Assembly (NCBI GenBank): GCA_014925825.1
Contig: JACGCK010000080.1
Span: forward strand, 1 to 64,000
Direction: 5' to 3'
Length of the DNA: 64,000 nt
From: Pholiota molesta
Taxonomy: Eukaryota > Basidiomycota > Agaricomycetes > Agaricales > Strophariaceae
The translations under genes and the position numbers were made by a program. Position 1 is the stretch's first letter, and each line of letters starts with the position of its first letter. Positions 21,930 to 34,578 of the stretch are shown here, one piece after another. The notes beneath the pieces are model-generated. The model ran no database searches. It saw only the letters and a list, made by a program, of their open reading frames with translations, and had not been told where the DNA came from.

Positions 21930-24460
21930 ATCGACCGTGTACTTCCGGGGTAAGTGCGGGCCTCCTCGTTGCTCGGTATGGCCACTGATGTTGCCTTTAC
22001 CTGCCCGCGACGATCGACGACGACGGTGCATCCCGCGGCACCGCGCTCGGCCTTCGCTGGGTAAGTCGTCCGGCGTGCCGACCCGCGTCAGCGCTGAACG
22101 CAGACGCGATTGGAGGGGCGGGGGCCGCTGCGCAGGACGACGGCGGGCTGGACAGGATGGCGCCGCCACGCAATCGGCGAGGTGTCCGCGCTTCCGTTTG
22201 CCTGCTTGCTCGCTCGTCCGCACTCTGGCGCTCCTTCGCCTCAGCATCCCACCCGCGCCTCGTCCTCCCACTCCTCGCGACGATCCGCGCACAGCTCGTG
22301 CGCGAGCGGGTCTGGTACGTCCCAAAGCACCCGTGCCGCCGCGCCCACTGACGAGCTTTGTTGTCCTTCCCGCAGTGCACGCCGGCCGTCGAGGACGAAC
22401 GGCGCAGAGGGTAGGACCACGAGAGGGCGAGCTCGTGGGCGGCCGATGCGTATGTCGCAGAGCGTCGTCGGAGGCGAGGGCGAACGGCGGGTGGCGCAAC
22501 AGCGGGGCTTCGTCGTTGTTGAACTGCGGTGGTACTGTGCGCGGTCGTTGGTTGGGGTTGGAGGATGCGGATGCAAGTCGTGGGTGGTGGGTAGCGAGGA
22601 CTGGAGGCTGGAGCTGGCAAAGCCGAGGTAAGTACGATTTCAGCAAAAAGGATGGCCGCTGACGTTGTTATCATCTTCCAGCACCCAACAACGCCTCCCG
22701 CGGCGTCGAAGGCTGGGATTGCTGGACTCGTCGTCGTCGTGCAACGGGCTTCCGAGGGGCGAGGGATGCGCGTCGGCGGCTGGTGAGTCGTCGCGGGCGT
22801 AGCAGCGCCTCTGGGCGCCGCGGCGATGGATGGGAGGTGACGTCGGCGCCCTTGCATGGAACGGATGTCGCGAAAGGCTGACCACCGTCCGTCAGCTTTC
22901 TCGGCACGGCCTTCATGTGAGACGACGACGTACCGTATACGCGCCCTTGCATGGCGTCGGACCCGCTGCGCTGGTTCAGCTTGTGAATGGGCTTGTCCGG
23001 TACGTTGCGATCATGTACCCCCCTGCTGATCGCCACTGATACTATTGATGCCCTCCCTCCTTCTCGCAGTGCAGACGGCCGTCCAGGCGAAGACGGATGC
23101 GAGAGATAGCTACGAGGGCGGGTGTTCGTTGTCGGCTGGTGAGTCGTTGTCGTCTTCCAGCACCAAACCACGCCTCCCGCGGCATCGAATGTTGGGTTAC
23201 TGGACTCGTCGTCGTCGTGCAGGGCGCGGCCGGATCTTCAGGGATGTATATAGGCCGGCATTGGAGGTGCGGAGCCGTGCGGGCGCAAGGTGCTTGAGAG
23301 GCGATGGAAGGCGAGGTCGTCGTCGTCGTCGTGGATGGTAAGCCGCGAGAGACCGTTCGTTCCCTGAGGAGCCAACGCGTCGTTAGCTTGTGTTGCACCC
23401 TGTTTCCATGAGCAGAACGTACCGTGTACGCGCCATCGCGTGGTGTCAAGCACGCTGCCGCTGCGTACGTCCCTTCCACCGACGATATGGCTGACGTACT
23501 CTGTCCCTAGCGCCTGGAATCGCCGCCGTCGTCGAGAGAAGTCGTTCGCTGTCGCGAACGCCGTTGTGGATGGGTGGCGAGGACGAGCGCTTCAGCGCTG
23601 GCAGGCCGAGGTAAGCATAGATGTAGAGAATTCGAGGGCTGCTCACGTTGATATTGTGCACTAGCATGCAACTGCGCCTTCCGCGGCGTCGAACGACGGC
23701 TCGTCGTCGTCGACTGTGGCGCTTCGCAGGGCACCGTCGGCGATTTGGGGTGGTCGCGGCTCGACTTGCGCGCAATGGAGGCGTGTGTGTGTAAGCGATC
23801 GTGAACGGATGCAGGATGTCAGGCGGCGGTGTGAGTAATCGCGGCGCCGAACAGTGGGCCTGAAGGCCGCGTCGTCGGCGCCCACGGCGCTTCGTAGGGC
23901 TTGGTGTCGTCGTCGATGGAAAGCGAGTAGCCGTGTCAGGGCAAGATGAAGGTCGGTGTGGGTGTAGGCGAGCGTGCACGGATGGAGGGTAGTGTAGATG
24001 GAAAGACCGCGGTGTGGGGCGTAGGCGTCGTGGTAAGCGGTAAGATAGGCGCTGCAAACAGGTCGTCAGCGTGTACTGGATGCCGTTGCGATGAGCGGCG
24101 ACGGACGACAACGAGGGCGAAGGGCGGGTGTGGCGGGGCTCCATCGTTGTGGGCGGGCGAGGGACTAGGAGGAGGAGAACGTTGGAGGCCGGTGGGTGGC
24201 GAGGCGCTGGAGCCTGGCACGGCCTAGGTAAGCATGAATTCTCGCAGTGCGCTCGTCTGCTAGACATCACCAACGCCGGACGGGATCGTCGGGCAGGAAT
24301 TGGCGTTGGGGCGAAGGAGGTCGTAGCCGATCATGCACGGTTGTAGAGGCAGGATCATGGAGGACGGAGGCAGGATCATGGAGTCGGGCGGCGCAGGTGT
24401 GTGTGCGCAGAAGAGACTTGCATCCACGCACGTGGGAAATTGTTGACCCCAAAGGCTTGG
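21930..24460. repeat. GC-rich block of degenerate tandem repeats with many splice-donor-like sites (unit 1)
   Basis: High-GC DNA with runs of TCGTCG. Two better preserved copies can be aligned: ACGCCTCCCG at 22,691 and 23,170 (479 bp apart) and CGTACCGTRTACGCGCC at 22,929 and 23,418 (489 bp apart). More decayed pieces follow near 23,660 and 24,150. Consensus donors (GTAAGT, GTGAGT, GTAAGC) recur at 21,950, 22,064, 22,629, 22,782, 23,140, 23,338, 23,609, 24,035 and 24,228. Long open frames occur on both strands, but they are Arg/Pro/Ser low-complexity readings caused by composition, so I do not call genes. Confidence 0.5.
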
Positions 24461-24565
24461 AACTCAGACATTCGTTACAACCAAGTTACAACATACCTTG
24501 CCTTGACCTTACCTTCCTCTTCACCACCTCGTTGCTGGCTTCGTCCTCCTCAAGGACAACCCGAA

Positions 24566-27151
24566 ATGGCGGAAGCGAGGCCGTCAGCCGACATGGGTCC
24601 CAGTGGTTCGTCTTACGTCGTCCCGGATCCCGAACATTGATTCATTTAGCTAGTAGTTGAGCCACTTTACCAAGTGAAGCTCCTGTCGGCTCTTCGCAGT
24701 GGTAAGCATCGGGTTTTCTGTTACGGAGGACGAAATCATGACAAGCGACATAACCAGGCGACCCGGCGGTTATCCATCCATTCCTGGCAGAAATTGGCAA
24801 AGACAAACGTAAATCATTGGATGGACACATCGACACAGGGGCAGCCGCTCTGCATCTCGCCGTGCGCTGTGGATCAGGTACGTTACTCTAGAGCACCATA
24901 TACACTGCGCTCACAGATATTAGTCCAAACGGTCTCTCTTTTGCTTGCCCACCGTGCTATCTCGCCCAATGGTATTCATCCTCCAGGGTCTGGAACGACC
25001 CCATTGCACCTCGCGGCCTCATTGGGACGGTTGGATATCGTTACGCTACTGCTAGAACAAGAGAACATCGACGACAGTCTGAGAGACAGCCATGGAAGGA
25101 CATGCAGAGATGTGGCTCGTGGCAAGGACGTCATTCGCGCCATCGATGGTGTGTGGAGTTTCCTCTCATGCGCTCGGCTTAATCTCATCTACTTTAGATT
25201 CACGCCATTTTCTCAATGCATCCTATCGGTCTCTTCTACGAAGCTACATCCTCTCGCCACTCAACGACCCTCCTTCACCTGCCCTGATACACCTTCTCGA
25301 GTTACCTCGGGTCAAATTTGTCGACCTTTCGTACCTCGACGACGATACGGGTACTTCACTCCTTCACGAAGCAGCCAGGCGGAAAGATCTCCGGCTGATC
25401 GAGCTGGCTGTGCGTGCGGGTGCTGATGTCTTCGTGCGGAATCGAAAGGGAAAGATGGCATACGAAGGCGTCGGAAAAGACGATCGCGTCCGAGTATTTT
25501 TAAGACAATGTGCGTTTGTTTCTGCCTCGTTGAGATGCCATGTATTCATCATATCTCATCAGTTGCCAACCATGACAAAACCTTGATCTCCAATTCCGCG
25601 CCAATAACAGAGGCCCCAGCTTTGAAGGGCTACCTCAACAAGTACACAAACGTTGCGAAAGGATATAATACGAGATGGTTCGTGCTCAAGAATGGTGTAT
25701 TATCATGTATGTGGTATTCTGTTGTCTCGTGGCGGTGCAGATTCTGATTGTTTCCAGATTACCGACATCAAGATGATGAGACGGTCGCTAGCAGGGGCTC
25801 GATATCTATGAAGACTGCCGTTTTGCATCCTGGGGAACGCAGTCGTTTCGAAGTCCATTCTTTACCTGCACGCGGCCAGCACTCGCATTCTGGGGTTCAG
25901 AAATGGTACATGAAGGCGAACCATCCTGTCGAGGCTCACCGCTGGATAGAGGCCATCTCAAAAAGCATTGAGTGGTACAAGCAGCGTGAAGCGCAGCATG
26001 AAAGCGACGCGTCGTCGATGACGAATTCCATTTCGAAGAATGGGAGGCGGAGGAGCGGCGAGAGCGATACGAGCGGCATCCGGATGACACCGTCGATACA
26101 TTCGCAAACCCTATCTGGCAGTATGCGACGGAAGAGTACGCTGCCTAGTGGGACCGACCAGGACTCTTTGACGGGTGCTACGACGGACGCGGCCGATGCT
26201 AGCCCCAATCTTTTAGTTAGTGACCGGCCGCCAGCGGATGGTTCAATGGGCGGAGAGAACGATGCTGGGGACGAAGACAACGATGGTGAAGATTCGTCAT
26301 CTTCAAATTCGGAGACGCGATTTCCTCCGCATGACAACTTCGAGATCCAAGGCAACGCGGCGTCCGCCCAGCTAGAGCTTACGACCCAACTGCTGCAGAA
26401 TTTCGAAATTCCTCCGGGCGCCTCGCAGCGGGCTCTCGATACCCAATCTGCTTTGAAGGATTCCCTGAGCACAACCCAGGCTTTGTTGAATGAGTATCTG
26501 CAGATGGCGAGGGAGCGGGAGGAGTGGTGGGCGCGACAGCTGAAAAAGGAGCGCGCGCGGCAGCGCTTCTGGGAGGAGAGTCTCGCGGTGGTGGTCAAGG
26601 AGGGCGAGACGCTCGAACAGGAGCTCAGGGCGCGCAGTAGACGGAGAGGCAGCAGGGTCTTCGGACCGAGCGCTGCAGGCACCGTCACCGCCCCTCCGGA
26701 GAAGAAGCGGCCCTCTCTGTTGGGCATTGGGCTGCCTGGTTCGTTGGCGGGTGTACCCTCGCCGGTGCCAGAGGAGTCCCCTGCGTCTGTCGCCACTAGT
26801 TCGCCGCCGCCCACGGCGGTCGATGCGGACTACCAGATACCCGCGGCCTCGCCGCCGCCTGTCCCGCCCCTACCTGCCGGCCTCGGCCCTGCTGCCTCCG
26901 TCTCCACGCCGCCGCGACAGCCTCTGCGGAGCAGTACGGCGGACTCGCTGGCTACGCTTGGTGGTCAGCCGCGCAGGCCGCCGTATATCGCCCTCGATGA
27001 CGCGCGCATCACGCCCGTCAAGAAGACCCCCACTATGCCTGCGGAAGACTACGACCGCGATACGGACGCGACGCGATTGAATCCAACAGCTGACCGAAGC
27101 ATCGATGAGGGCACGGATGGGTCTGTACGGTGCGTTTTTGTTTTGGCTTGA
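24566..27151 (+). CDS. OSBP copy 1, truncated: ankyrin-PH, no FFAT or lipid-binding domain
   Basis: Exons as in copy 3 shifted by 20,026 bp: 24,566-24,616 (first intron tentative), 24,650-24,701, 24,758-24,877, 24,924-25,148, 25,198-25,509, 25,563-25,706 and 25,758 onward. All are in frame and would encode about 765 aa. Present: ankyrin-type repeats ([20 protein letters not shown]), the PH domain ([20 protein letters not shown] to [12 protein letters not shown]) and the charged linker. At 27,069 sixteen bases that encode the FFAT core are missing, and at 27,089 the sequence leaves OSBP for segment B, adding a foreign tail ending at 27,151. An alternative intron, 27,130-27,164, would extend the tail to 27,270. 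If expressed, it could bind phosphoinositide and partners without transporting lipid. Pseudogene is equally possible. Confidence 0.8.
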
Positions 27152-28508
27152 TTTGGCGCTGTAGGATTGACCGGAGCGCGAGCGTGGCGGGGTCGGCGCC
27201 TGTGCCCCATTTGGTGATGTCGGGGTGCAGGGTCGTTGGGCGGGAATTACCATACGGCGTGAAAACGTGAAAACACGTTAGTATCTGACCTTTTTTGGCG
27301 TGTAGGGAGATCATAGGATCAAAGGTTAGCCCACCCCGAAGGGCAGGCTAACATAGATAGGCCTAAAATGTAAGTAGTTAGTAGATAATCAATAAACAGG
27401 TTTGCATACCAAGTGACATGCTCGTGCGGAATGTGTGGCAAGTCCGAAATGGACATGGCATGTGCGGAACGTTTGAAGCTCGTGGACGCAGCAAGTTCGG
27501 CACGGCAAGTTGAAGCTCATGCATAAGGGAAAATGGCGATAGATTGCTCTAAAATGCAACTAGTCAGTTGATAGTCAATAAACGGGGTTCGCGCACCAAG
27601 TTACTCAACAGGTTGACTCTCGTTTGAAGCTTGTTAATAGGCGCGAAAGCTTATAGAGACTGGAATTTCAAAGATGCTAGAAATTACAGAGTAGTCAATA
27701 GATTGTGAATTGAATGAACTGGTTACACACGAAGAAATGGGTCCAAAAGCGGCTTCATGTTTGCACAGAAAGCTCGATGCTCGATTTAAGAGTTTGCGGC
27801 TGTTGGGATTTCAAAAAGAAGCAGATAACTGAAATGAAAGACGTACTCAATGTGCTTACAACAAAAGCTAAAATTGACTTTAGTGCGTAAATAGCAAATT
27901 CACGTGTACAATTTACCTCGAGATGTCGCTGAGGCGACGAGACCAAATGCCTAGCATCCTCGAGCTCCCAGTTAGTCTTCCAGTCAATGGCAAGAACACT
28001 TAGCAAGCAATAGTCAAGAAAACCATGCACTGATACCTCCATAGTCCATGGACATGTGGGCGGTCGCGAACATTAACAATGGGGACTTTAAACTTAAGAT
28101 TGTCAATTTGTGAATTGAATGAACTGGTTACACACGAAGAAATGGGTCCAAAAGCAGCTTCATGTTTGCACAGAAAGCTTGATGCTCGATTTAAGAGTTT
28201 GCGGCTTTTGGGATTTCAAAAAGAAGCGGATAACTGAAATGCAAAGACGTACTCAATGTGCTTGTCCACGGTTATGACAAAAAGCTAAAATTCACTTTAG
28301 TGCGCAAATAGCAAATTCACGTGTATAATTTACCTCGAGATGTCACTGAGGCGACGAGACCAAATGCCTAGCATTCTCGAGCTCCCAGGTAATCTTCAAG
28401 TCAATGACAAGAACAGTCAGCCAGCAATAATCAAGAAAAATAGGCAATACCTCCATAGTCCATGGACATGTGGGCGGTCGCGAAACATTAACAATGGGGA
28501 CTTATTAT
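27089..28508. repeat. Segment B of unit 1 with 405-bp direct repeat and hairpins
   Basis: Joined to OSBP at 27,089. The first 180 bp read like a gene fragment with a short intron. Perfect inverted repeats follow: AACGTG-AAAA-CACGTT near 27,262-27,277 and GTTAGCC...GGCTAAC at 27,325-27,352 with inner CCC/GGG pairs. From 27,703 a 405-bp sequence occurs twice in tandem (second copy from 28,108; small differences only). Its minus strand has splice-like sites (TATGGAGGTATCAG, CTCGAGGTAAAT). No transposase or terminal repeats seen. Confidence 0.7.
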
Positions 28509-28616
28509 GTAAATTGATGTCCTTCTTCAATGTTGGACTTCTGTGAGCATAGAAAAGTCAAAGTTTGTTAGCCAGACATTGTGCAATGAGATGAAATTAC
28601 TTACCATGGCATCAAA

Positions 28617-29327
28617 ACCTAATTCGCGAGAAAGGGCGGTCCGCGGGAACTCCAAATATGGTGTCAGAATATTGCAAGACCGAATTAGTGGAAGATAACA
28701 TACCAGGGTTTGCAACATTGTCAAAACCTAATCCGCGAGAAAGGGCAGTCCTCGGGAACTCCAAATATAGTGTCAGAATATTGCAAGACAAAATTAGTGG
28801 AAGAGAACATACCAAGGAATATCCTGGCATTGCATTGACGTCCGCGAGATGTTCAAATATTGTGTCAGATGATCTCGAGATTGAATTAGTGTTGCGTGAG
28901 ATAAGGAAGACTCGGAAAGCAAATATACATGCGTTCGGAACATCTGATCACTGGGTTGCAGTCCGCGGGAATCCCAGATGTGGTGTCGGAATTTCTGGGG
29001 ATAGAATCAGTGCTAGGGACTGGTATTGAAGCAAAGGCAATGGGTAACACTCGGAAAGTGAACATACGTGCATTTGGAACCTACAATCGTCGATTGCTGA
29101 GTTGCAGTCCACAGGAATCCCAGATGTGGTGTCAGAATTTCTAGGGATAGAATCAGTCTTAGGGAATGGTATTGAAGCAAAGGCAATGGGCGAGACTCGG
29201 AAAGTGAACATACATGCATTTGGAACCTGTGATCGTCGATTGCTGGGTTGCAGTCCGCGGGAAGTCCAAATACGTTGTCAGAATTTCTAGAGATAGAATG
29301 ACTCAATGAGTGCAAAATCAGGCAAAG
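28617..29327 (-). repeat. Array of repeated mini-exon-like modules (unit 2)
   Basis: Copy of the array at 18,600-19,310, carried by the second 10-kb unit, with the same module order and spacing. Confidence 0.5.
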
Positions 29328-31850
29328 AAGACAATGTACCTCCCTTGATCCTTCAGAACATCCCATCACCATCTTTAGTCCGCCGGAAGCTCAAGGAGAG
29401 TTGTGTGAGTGGTGGAACATTGATGAGGGTGATGATTGATGTGACAGCCGAAGAGTGGTCGTCTCAGTCATGGCTGCGACGTTGGGCGCCTAAGTAGCGT
29501 AGCGGGTGCAGGCCGCGCAGGAGTACATTAGCATGGTTTGAACATGTAGAAAGAGTAGAAGAAATACCATGGAAGCATAGAGGAATACCATACTAGGGAC
29601 TGGTATTGGAACGAAAGCGATGGGACGGTATACCGTCATAAGGACGGTAGGGAGGGAAAGGACGGTTTGGGGGCATCTAGGAAGTTGCTCGCTTTTGATA
29701 TTTTTTTCCCTGCCCACGGCTGCCAGATTTCCGCGCAGGTTCTGTTCGCCCGACCCTTGCAGCATCTAGACGTGTGAATGGTGCTAAAATTTTAGTTTCA
29801 GAATTGCCAGCAAGCTGCAAAGGAAGCTCGACCTGAATATCACTCAGGGTAGATTGGAATTCCTATCTCCCGCTCCGGGGCCGGGAGTATTATCTCGCCA
29901 AAATACACATCCGCTTTTTCCTTTCTTTGAATTGCAAAGTCCTCTAGAGTACTCTATACATTGTATTTTGTTGCTACAAAAAATAAATCTTTTGCCTTCC
30001 AATGTGCAGTAGACATGCCAATCTTGGAGCAAAGATGCAAGAATTATGATTTGGCAGTGTTGCTGTCAACACCAAAATGCTTCCGAGCTTCGCAAGAATA
30101 TACCAGAGTAGAAGCAGTTACCAATAAGCATTTGACGGACTTCCCAACCCATTCATGTCCGTCGGTTTTGCGATCCAGAATCACGGTCTCGGGAGCTGGC
30201 TGTATCAAGGAACATGTATATTTTGATCCGCCGATTCCACCGCACTGTCCCACTGCTTATTTTTTGAGCTTACATGGCTGGTAATCCAAGGCCGAACCAT
30301 AACCTTTCACCGCAGTGCTCTTGTTTTGGAAAGCGCATTGAATTTCGCGCTGCATTATGATTTAGCGCCCGCCGCCCGCATTCCCATTTCGGCGCCAAAA
30401 ATGTTCCGCAAGCTTTGGTCTCAAGAAATCAAGACATTGAGTCGCTAATTATTCTGAAAACATGATATAATGCCACTCCTCATTACAAGACAACCAATAC
30501 AGATATATATTATATCCCGGACATGATTAGATCTTGTGCGAGGTGTATGATCTGTATGCGGCGGTTGATTCGAGTGTCAATACTTTGTTATTAGACTTAT
30601 CGCATCATTTATACTTGAAGAACGAAGTAGATAAAATGTACTATTGGATAGTAAATTTGGAAAGAAGCGGCATAAAGCAAAGATCGAATGCCTTAACGAA
30701 ACTAGGTAGAGATTGTCGCACATCTGGGCATAATTTCACATCACCGAATGCTGCATCACGCTGCTCCGAGTCCTACCTAGTAGAATAGCAACATAAATAA
30801 GAGTCGCATTTACTGGGATATAATGAGATCTGTACATCGTACCATGAGTGAACTACGGTAATGCGTCAGAAAGAAGAAGCATGTAACCAATACCAATCCA
30901 TGTCCGCCTCCTCCCCGAATACACGATTTGACAAGCTCCAAACGAGCCCGGTTCTCACCTTTCAGTGGGACCCTGACGCTTAGAGCGAGTCTACATACGT
31001 GGCAGTGAGGAATAGCGCGCGCAGTGCGTACCAAGCGGGTGGTGGAAGTGTGTTCACCTCACCGGAATGTCACCGCGATGATTCGCGCGTTTCCACTGCA
31101 ATTCCTAATTATATTGCACAATTGTTTTAGAATACGTTAGAATACACTACACACTACATATTCCCAAATTTACAGAGGTGGACGAGCAAATGGCGACCGC
31201 AGGCACTCTGTGCCACCCGACGGCACCCAGTATCTGGATCCCCGCCTCGTAAAGACATTCGAAATGCAGCGCAACCGGAGACCGCGAAAAAGCACGTAAC
31301 TTTACGTCCCATCAAAGAAGCACGGAAGTATTAAGCAAATGTTTCAGCCTAGCCAGCTGGCTAAATCTTTGCGCTGGAAGTGGAGGATTCGGTGCAGGGG
31401 GACGTAGATTGAACGGAAGGCGCTAGAAACGCCGTTTCCCTGTTTCTTGGGTTTTTCGGTCAGGGGGATATGGCCTAGGCGCGGACAGAGCTTCGGTAGG
31501 GTCGCCTTTGGTGAGATTTTTCGCGCTGAAAGTGTATTGGGAGGATTGCGCTGAGAATGCATCTGCGCGAGATATATCATTATTGCACTGTGAACAGCTT
31601 GTATTACAGCAATAAAACAATAGAATCTTATTAACTGATAGTGTATACGAACAGAATGGATAACTGGTATGTACTGGATGATACTGTAGAGTTTATGAGG
31701 TCGATAGGACAAACGGGAGAAGGGGATGCGGAATGGCGCGAAATCGAACATCTCGCTTAAGTTGACAATCCCGGTATCGGACCCTGACTCGCATCTGTTT
31801 CTTTCCCAAACCCATTTATTTCAATCTACTACGTACATGGGGTGCAAATG

Positions 31851-31858
31851 TATATAAG
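31851..31858 (+). promoter_or_regulatory. TATA box (unit 2 copy)
   Basis: Same TATATAAG plus pyrimidine-rich leader as at 21,837, in the second unit. Confidence 0.5.
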
Positions 31859-31943
31859 GGCTGCCTAATTTACCATCTATCCTCATCCTCCCCACCTCCT
31901 CATCTCTCCTCCGCTCTCCTCTTCCTCTCTCCTCACCTCCGCC

Positions 31944-34474
31944 ATCGACCGTGTACTTCCGGGGTAAGTGCGGGCCTCCTCGTTGCTCGGTATGGCCACT
32001 GATGTTGCCTTTACCTGCCCGCGACGATCGACGACGACGGTGCATCCCGCGGCACCGCGCTCGGCCTTCGCTGGGTAAGTCGTCCGGCGTGCCGACCCGC
32101 GTCAGCGCTGAACGCAGACGCGATTGGAGGGGCGGGGGCCGCTGCGCAGGACGACGGCGGGCTGGACAGGATGGCGCCGCCACGCAATCGGCGAGGTGTC
32201 CGCGCTTCCGTTTGCCTGCTTGCTCGCTCGTCCGCACTCTGGCGCTCCTTCGCCTCAGCATCCCACCCGCGCCTCGTCCTCCCACTCCTCGCGACGATCC
32301 GCGCACAGCTCGTGCGCGAGCGGGTCTGGTACGTCCCAAAGCACCCGTGCCGCCGCGCCCACTGACGAGCTTTGTTGTCCTTCCGCAGTGCACGCCGGCC
32401 GTCGAGGACGAACGGCGCAGAGGGTAGGACCACGAGAGGGCGAGCTCGTGGGCGGCCGATGCGTATGTCGCAGAGCGTCGTCGGAGGCGAGGGCGAACGG
32501 CGGGTGGCGCAACAGCGGGGCTTCGTCGTTGTTGAACTGCGGTGGTACTGTGCGCGGTCGTTGGTTGGGGTTGGAGGATGCGGATGCAAGTCGTGGGTGG
32601 TGGGTAGCGAGGACTGGAGGCTGGAGCTGGCAAAGCCGAGGTAAGTACGATTTCAGCAAAAAGGATGGCCGCTGACGTTGTTATCATCTTCCAGCACCCA
32701 ACAACGCCTCCCGCGGCGTCGAAGGCTGGGATTGCTGGACTCGTCGTCGTCGTGCAACGGGCTTCCGAGGGGCGAGGGATGCGCGTCGGCGGCTGGTGAG
32801 TCGTCGCGGGCGTAGCAGCGCCTCTGGGCGCCGCGGCGATGGATGGGAGGTGACGTCGGCGCCCTTGCATGGAACGGATGTCGCGAAAGGCTGACCACCG
32901 TCCGTCAGCTTTCTCGGCACGGCCTTCATGTGAGACGACGACGTACCGTATACGCGCCCTTGCATGGCGTCGGACCCGCTGCGCTGGTTCAGCTTGTGAA
33001 TGGGCTTGTCCGGTACGTTGCGATCATGTACCCCCCTGCTGATCGCCACTGATACTATTGATGCCCTCCCTCCTTCTCGCAGTGCAGACGGCCGTCCAGG
33101 CGAAGACGGATGCGAGAGATAGCTACGAGGGCGGGTGTTCGTTGTCGGCTGGTGAGTCGTTGTCGTCTTCCAGCACCAAACCACGCCTCCCGCGGCATCG
33201 AATGTTGGGGTTACTGGACTCGTCGTCGTCGTGCAGGGCGCGGCCGGATCTTCAGGGATGTATATAGGCCGGCATTGGAGGTGCGGAGCCGTGCGGGCGC
33301 AAGGTGCTTGAGAGGCGATGGAAGGCGAGGTCGTCGTCGTCGTCGTGGATGGTAAGCCGCGAGAGACCGTTCGTTCCCTGAGGAGCCAACGCGTCGTTAG
33401 CTTGTGTTGCACCCTGTTTCCATGAGCAGAACGTACCGTGTACGCGCCATCGCGTGGTGTCAAGCACGCTGCCGCTGCGTACGTCCCTTCCACCGACGAT
33501 ATGGCTGACGTACTCTGTCCCTAGCGCCTGGAATCGCCGCCGTCGTCGAGAGAAGTCGTTCGCTGTCGCGAACGCCGTTGTGGATGGGTGGCGAGGACGA
33601 GCGCTTCAGCGCTGGCAGGCCGAGGTAAGCATAGATGTAGAGAATTCGAGGGCTGCTCACGTTGATATTGTGCACTAGCATGCAACTGCGCCTTCCGCGG
33701 CGTCGAACGACGGCTCGTCGTCGTCGACTGTGGCGCTTCGCAGGGCACCGTCGGCGATTTGGGGTGGTCGCGGCTCGACTTGCGCGCAATGGAGGCGTGT
33801 GTGTGTAAGCGATCGTGAACGGATGCAGGATGTCAGGCGGCGGTGTGAGTAATCGCGGCGCCGAACAGTGGGCCTGAAGGCCGCGTCGTCGGCGCCCACG
33901 GCGCTTCGTAGGGCTTGGTGTCGTCGTCGATGGAAAGCGAGTAGCCGTGTCAGGGCAAGATGAAGGTCGGTGTGGGTGTAGGCGAGCGTGCACGGATGGA
34001 GGGTAGTGTAGATGGAAAGACCGCGGTGTGGGGCGTAGGCGTCGTGGTAAGCGGTAAGATAGGCGCTGCAAACAGGTCGTCAGCGTGTACTGGATGCCGT
34101 TGCGATGAGCGGCGACGGACGACAACGAGGGCGAAGGGCGGGTGTGGCGGGGCTCCATCGTTGTGGGCGGGCGAGGGACTAGGAGGAGGAGAACGTTGGA
34201 GGCCGGTGGGTGGCGAGGCGCTGGAGCCTGGCACGGCCTAGGTAAGCATGAATTCTCGCAGTGCGCTCGTCTGCTAGACATCACCAACGCCGGACGGGAT
34301 CGTCGGGCAGGAATTGGCGTTGGGGCGAAGGAGTCGTAGCCGATCATGCACGGTTGTAGAGGCAGGATCATGGAGGACGGAGGCAGGATCATGGAGTCGG
34401 GCGGCGCAGGTGTGTGTGCGCAGAAGAGACTTGCATCCACGCACGTGGGAAATTGTTGACCCCAAAGGCTTGGA
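31944..34474. repeat. GC-rich degenerate repeat block (unit 2)
   Basis: Copy of the block at 21,930-24,460 with scattered one-base homopolymer differences (for example CTTCCGCAG near 32,382 versus CTTCCCGCAG in the others). Confidence 0.5.
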
Positions 34475-34578
34475 ACTCAGACATTCGTTACAACCAAGTT
34501 ACAACATACCTTGCCTTGACCTTACCTTCCTCTTCACCACCTCGTTGCTGGCTTCGTCCTCCTCAAGGACAACCCGAA

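Larger units (their letters stand above)
18492..28508 (+). repeat. 10-kb tandem unit 1 (segments A+B)
   Basis: Starts at GTAAATTGATGTCC and repeats head to tail from 28,509 and 38,518 (spacing 10,017 and 10,009 bp). Segment A is 18,492-27,088, shared with all three units; segment B is 27,089-28,508, found only in units 1 and 2. Unit 1 differs from unit 2 in the parts I compared only by single-base length changes in homopolymers (for example G4 versus G5 near 21,446, and C3G5 versus C2G4 near 19,861). The unit carries a mini-exon-like array, a TATA promoter, a GC-rich block, a truncated OSBP gene and a 405-bp direct repeat. Confidence 0.95.

Noticed and set aside
21950..24440. Long Arg/Pro/Ser-rich open frames on both strands (up to about 350 codons), repeated in all three units
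   Set aside because: They follow from GC-rich TCG/CGT repeat composition, overlap each other in several frames, change frame with one-base differences between units, and show no domain.
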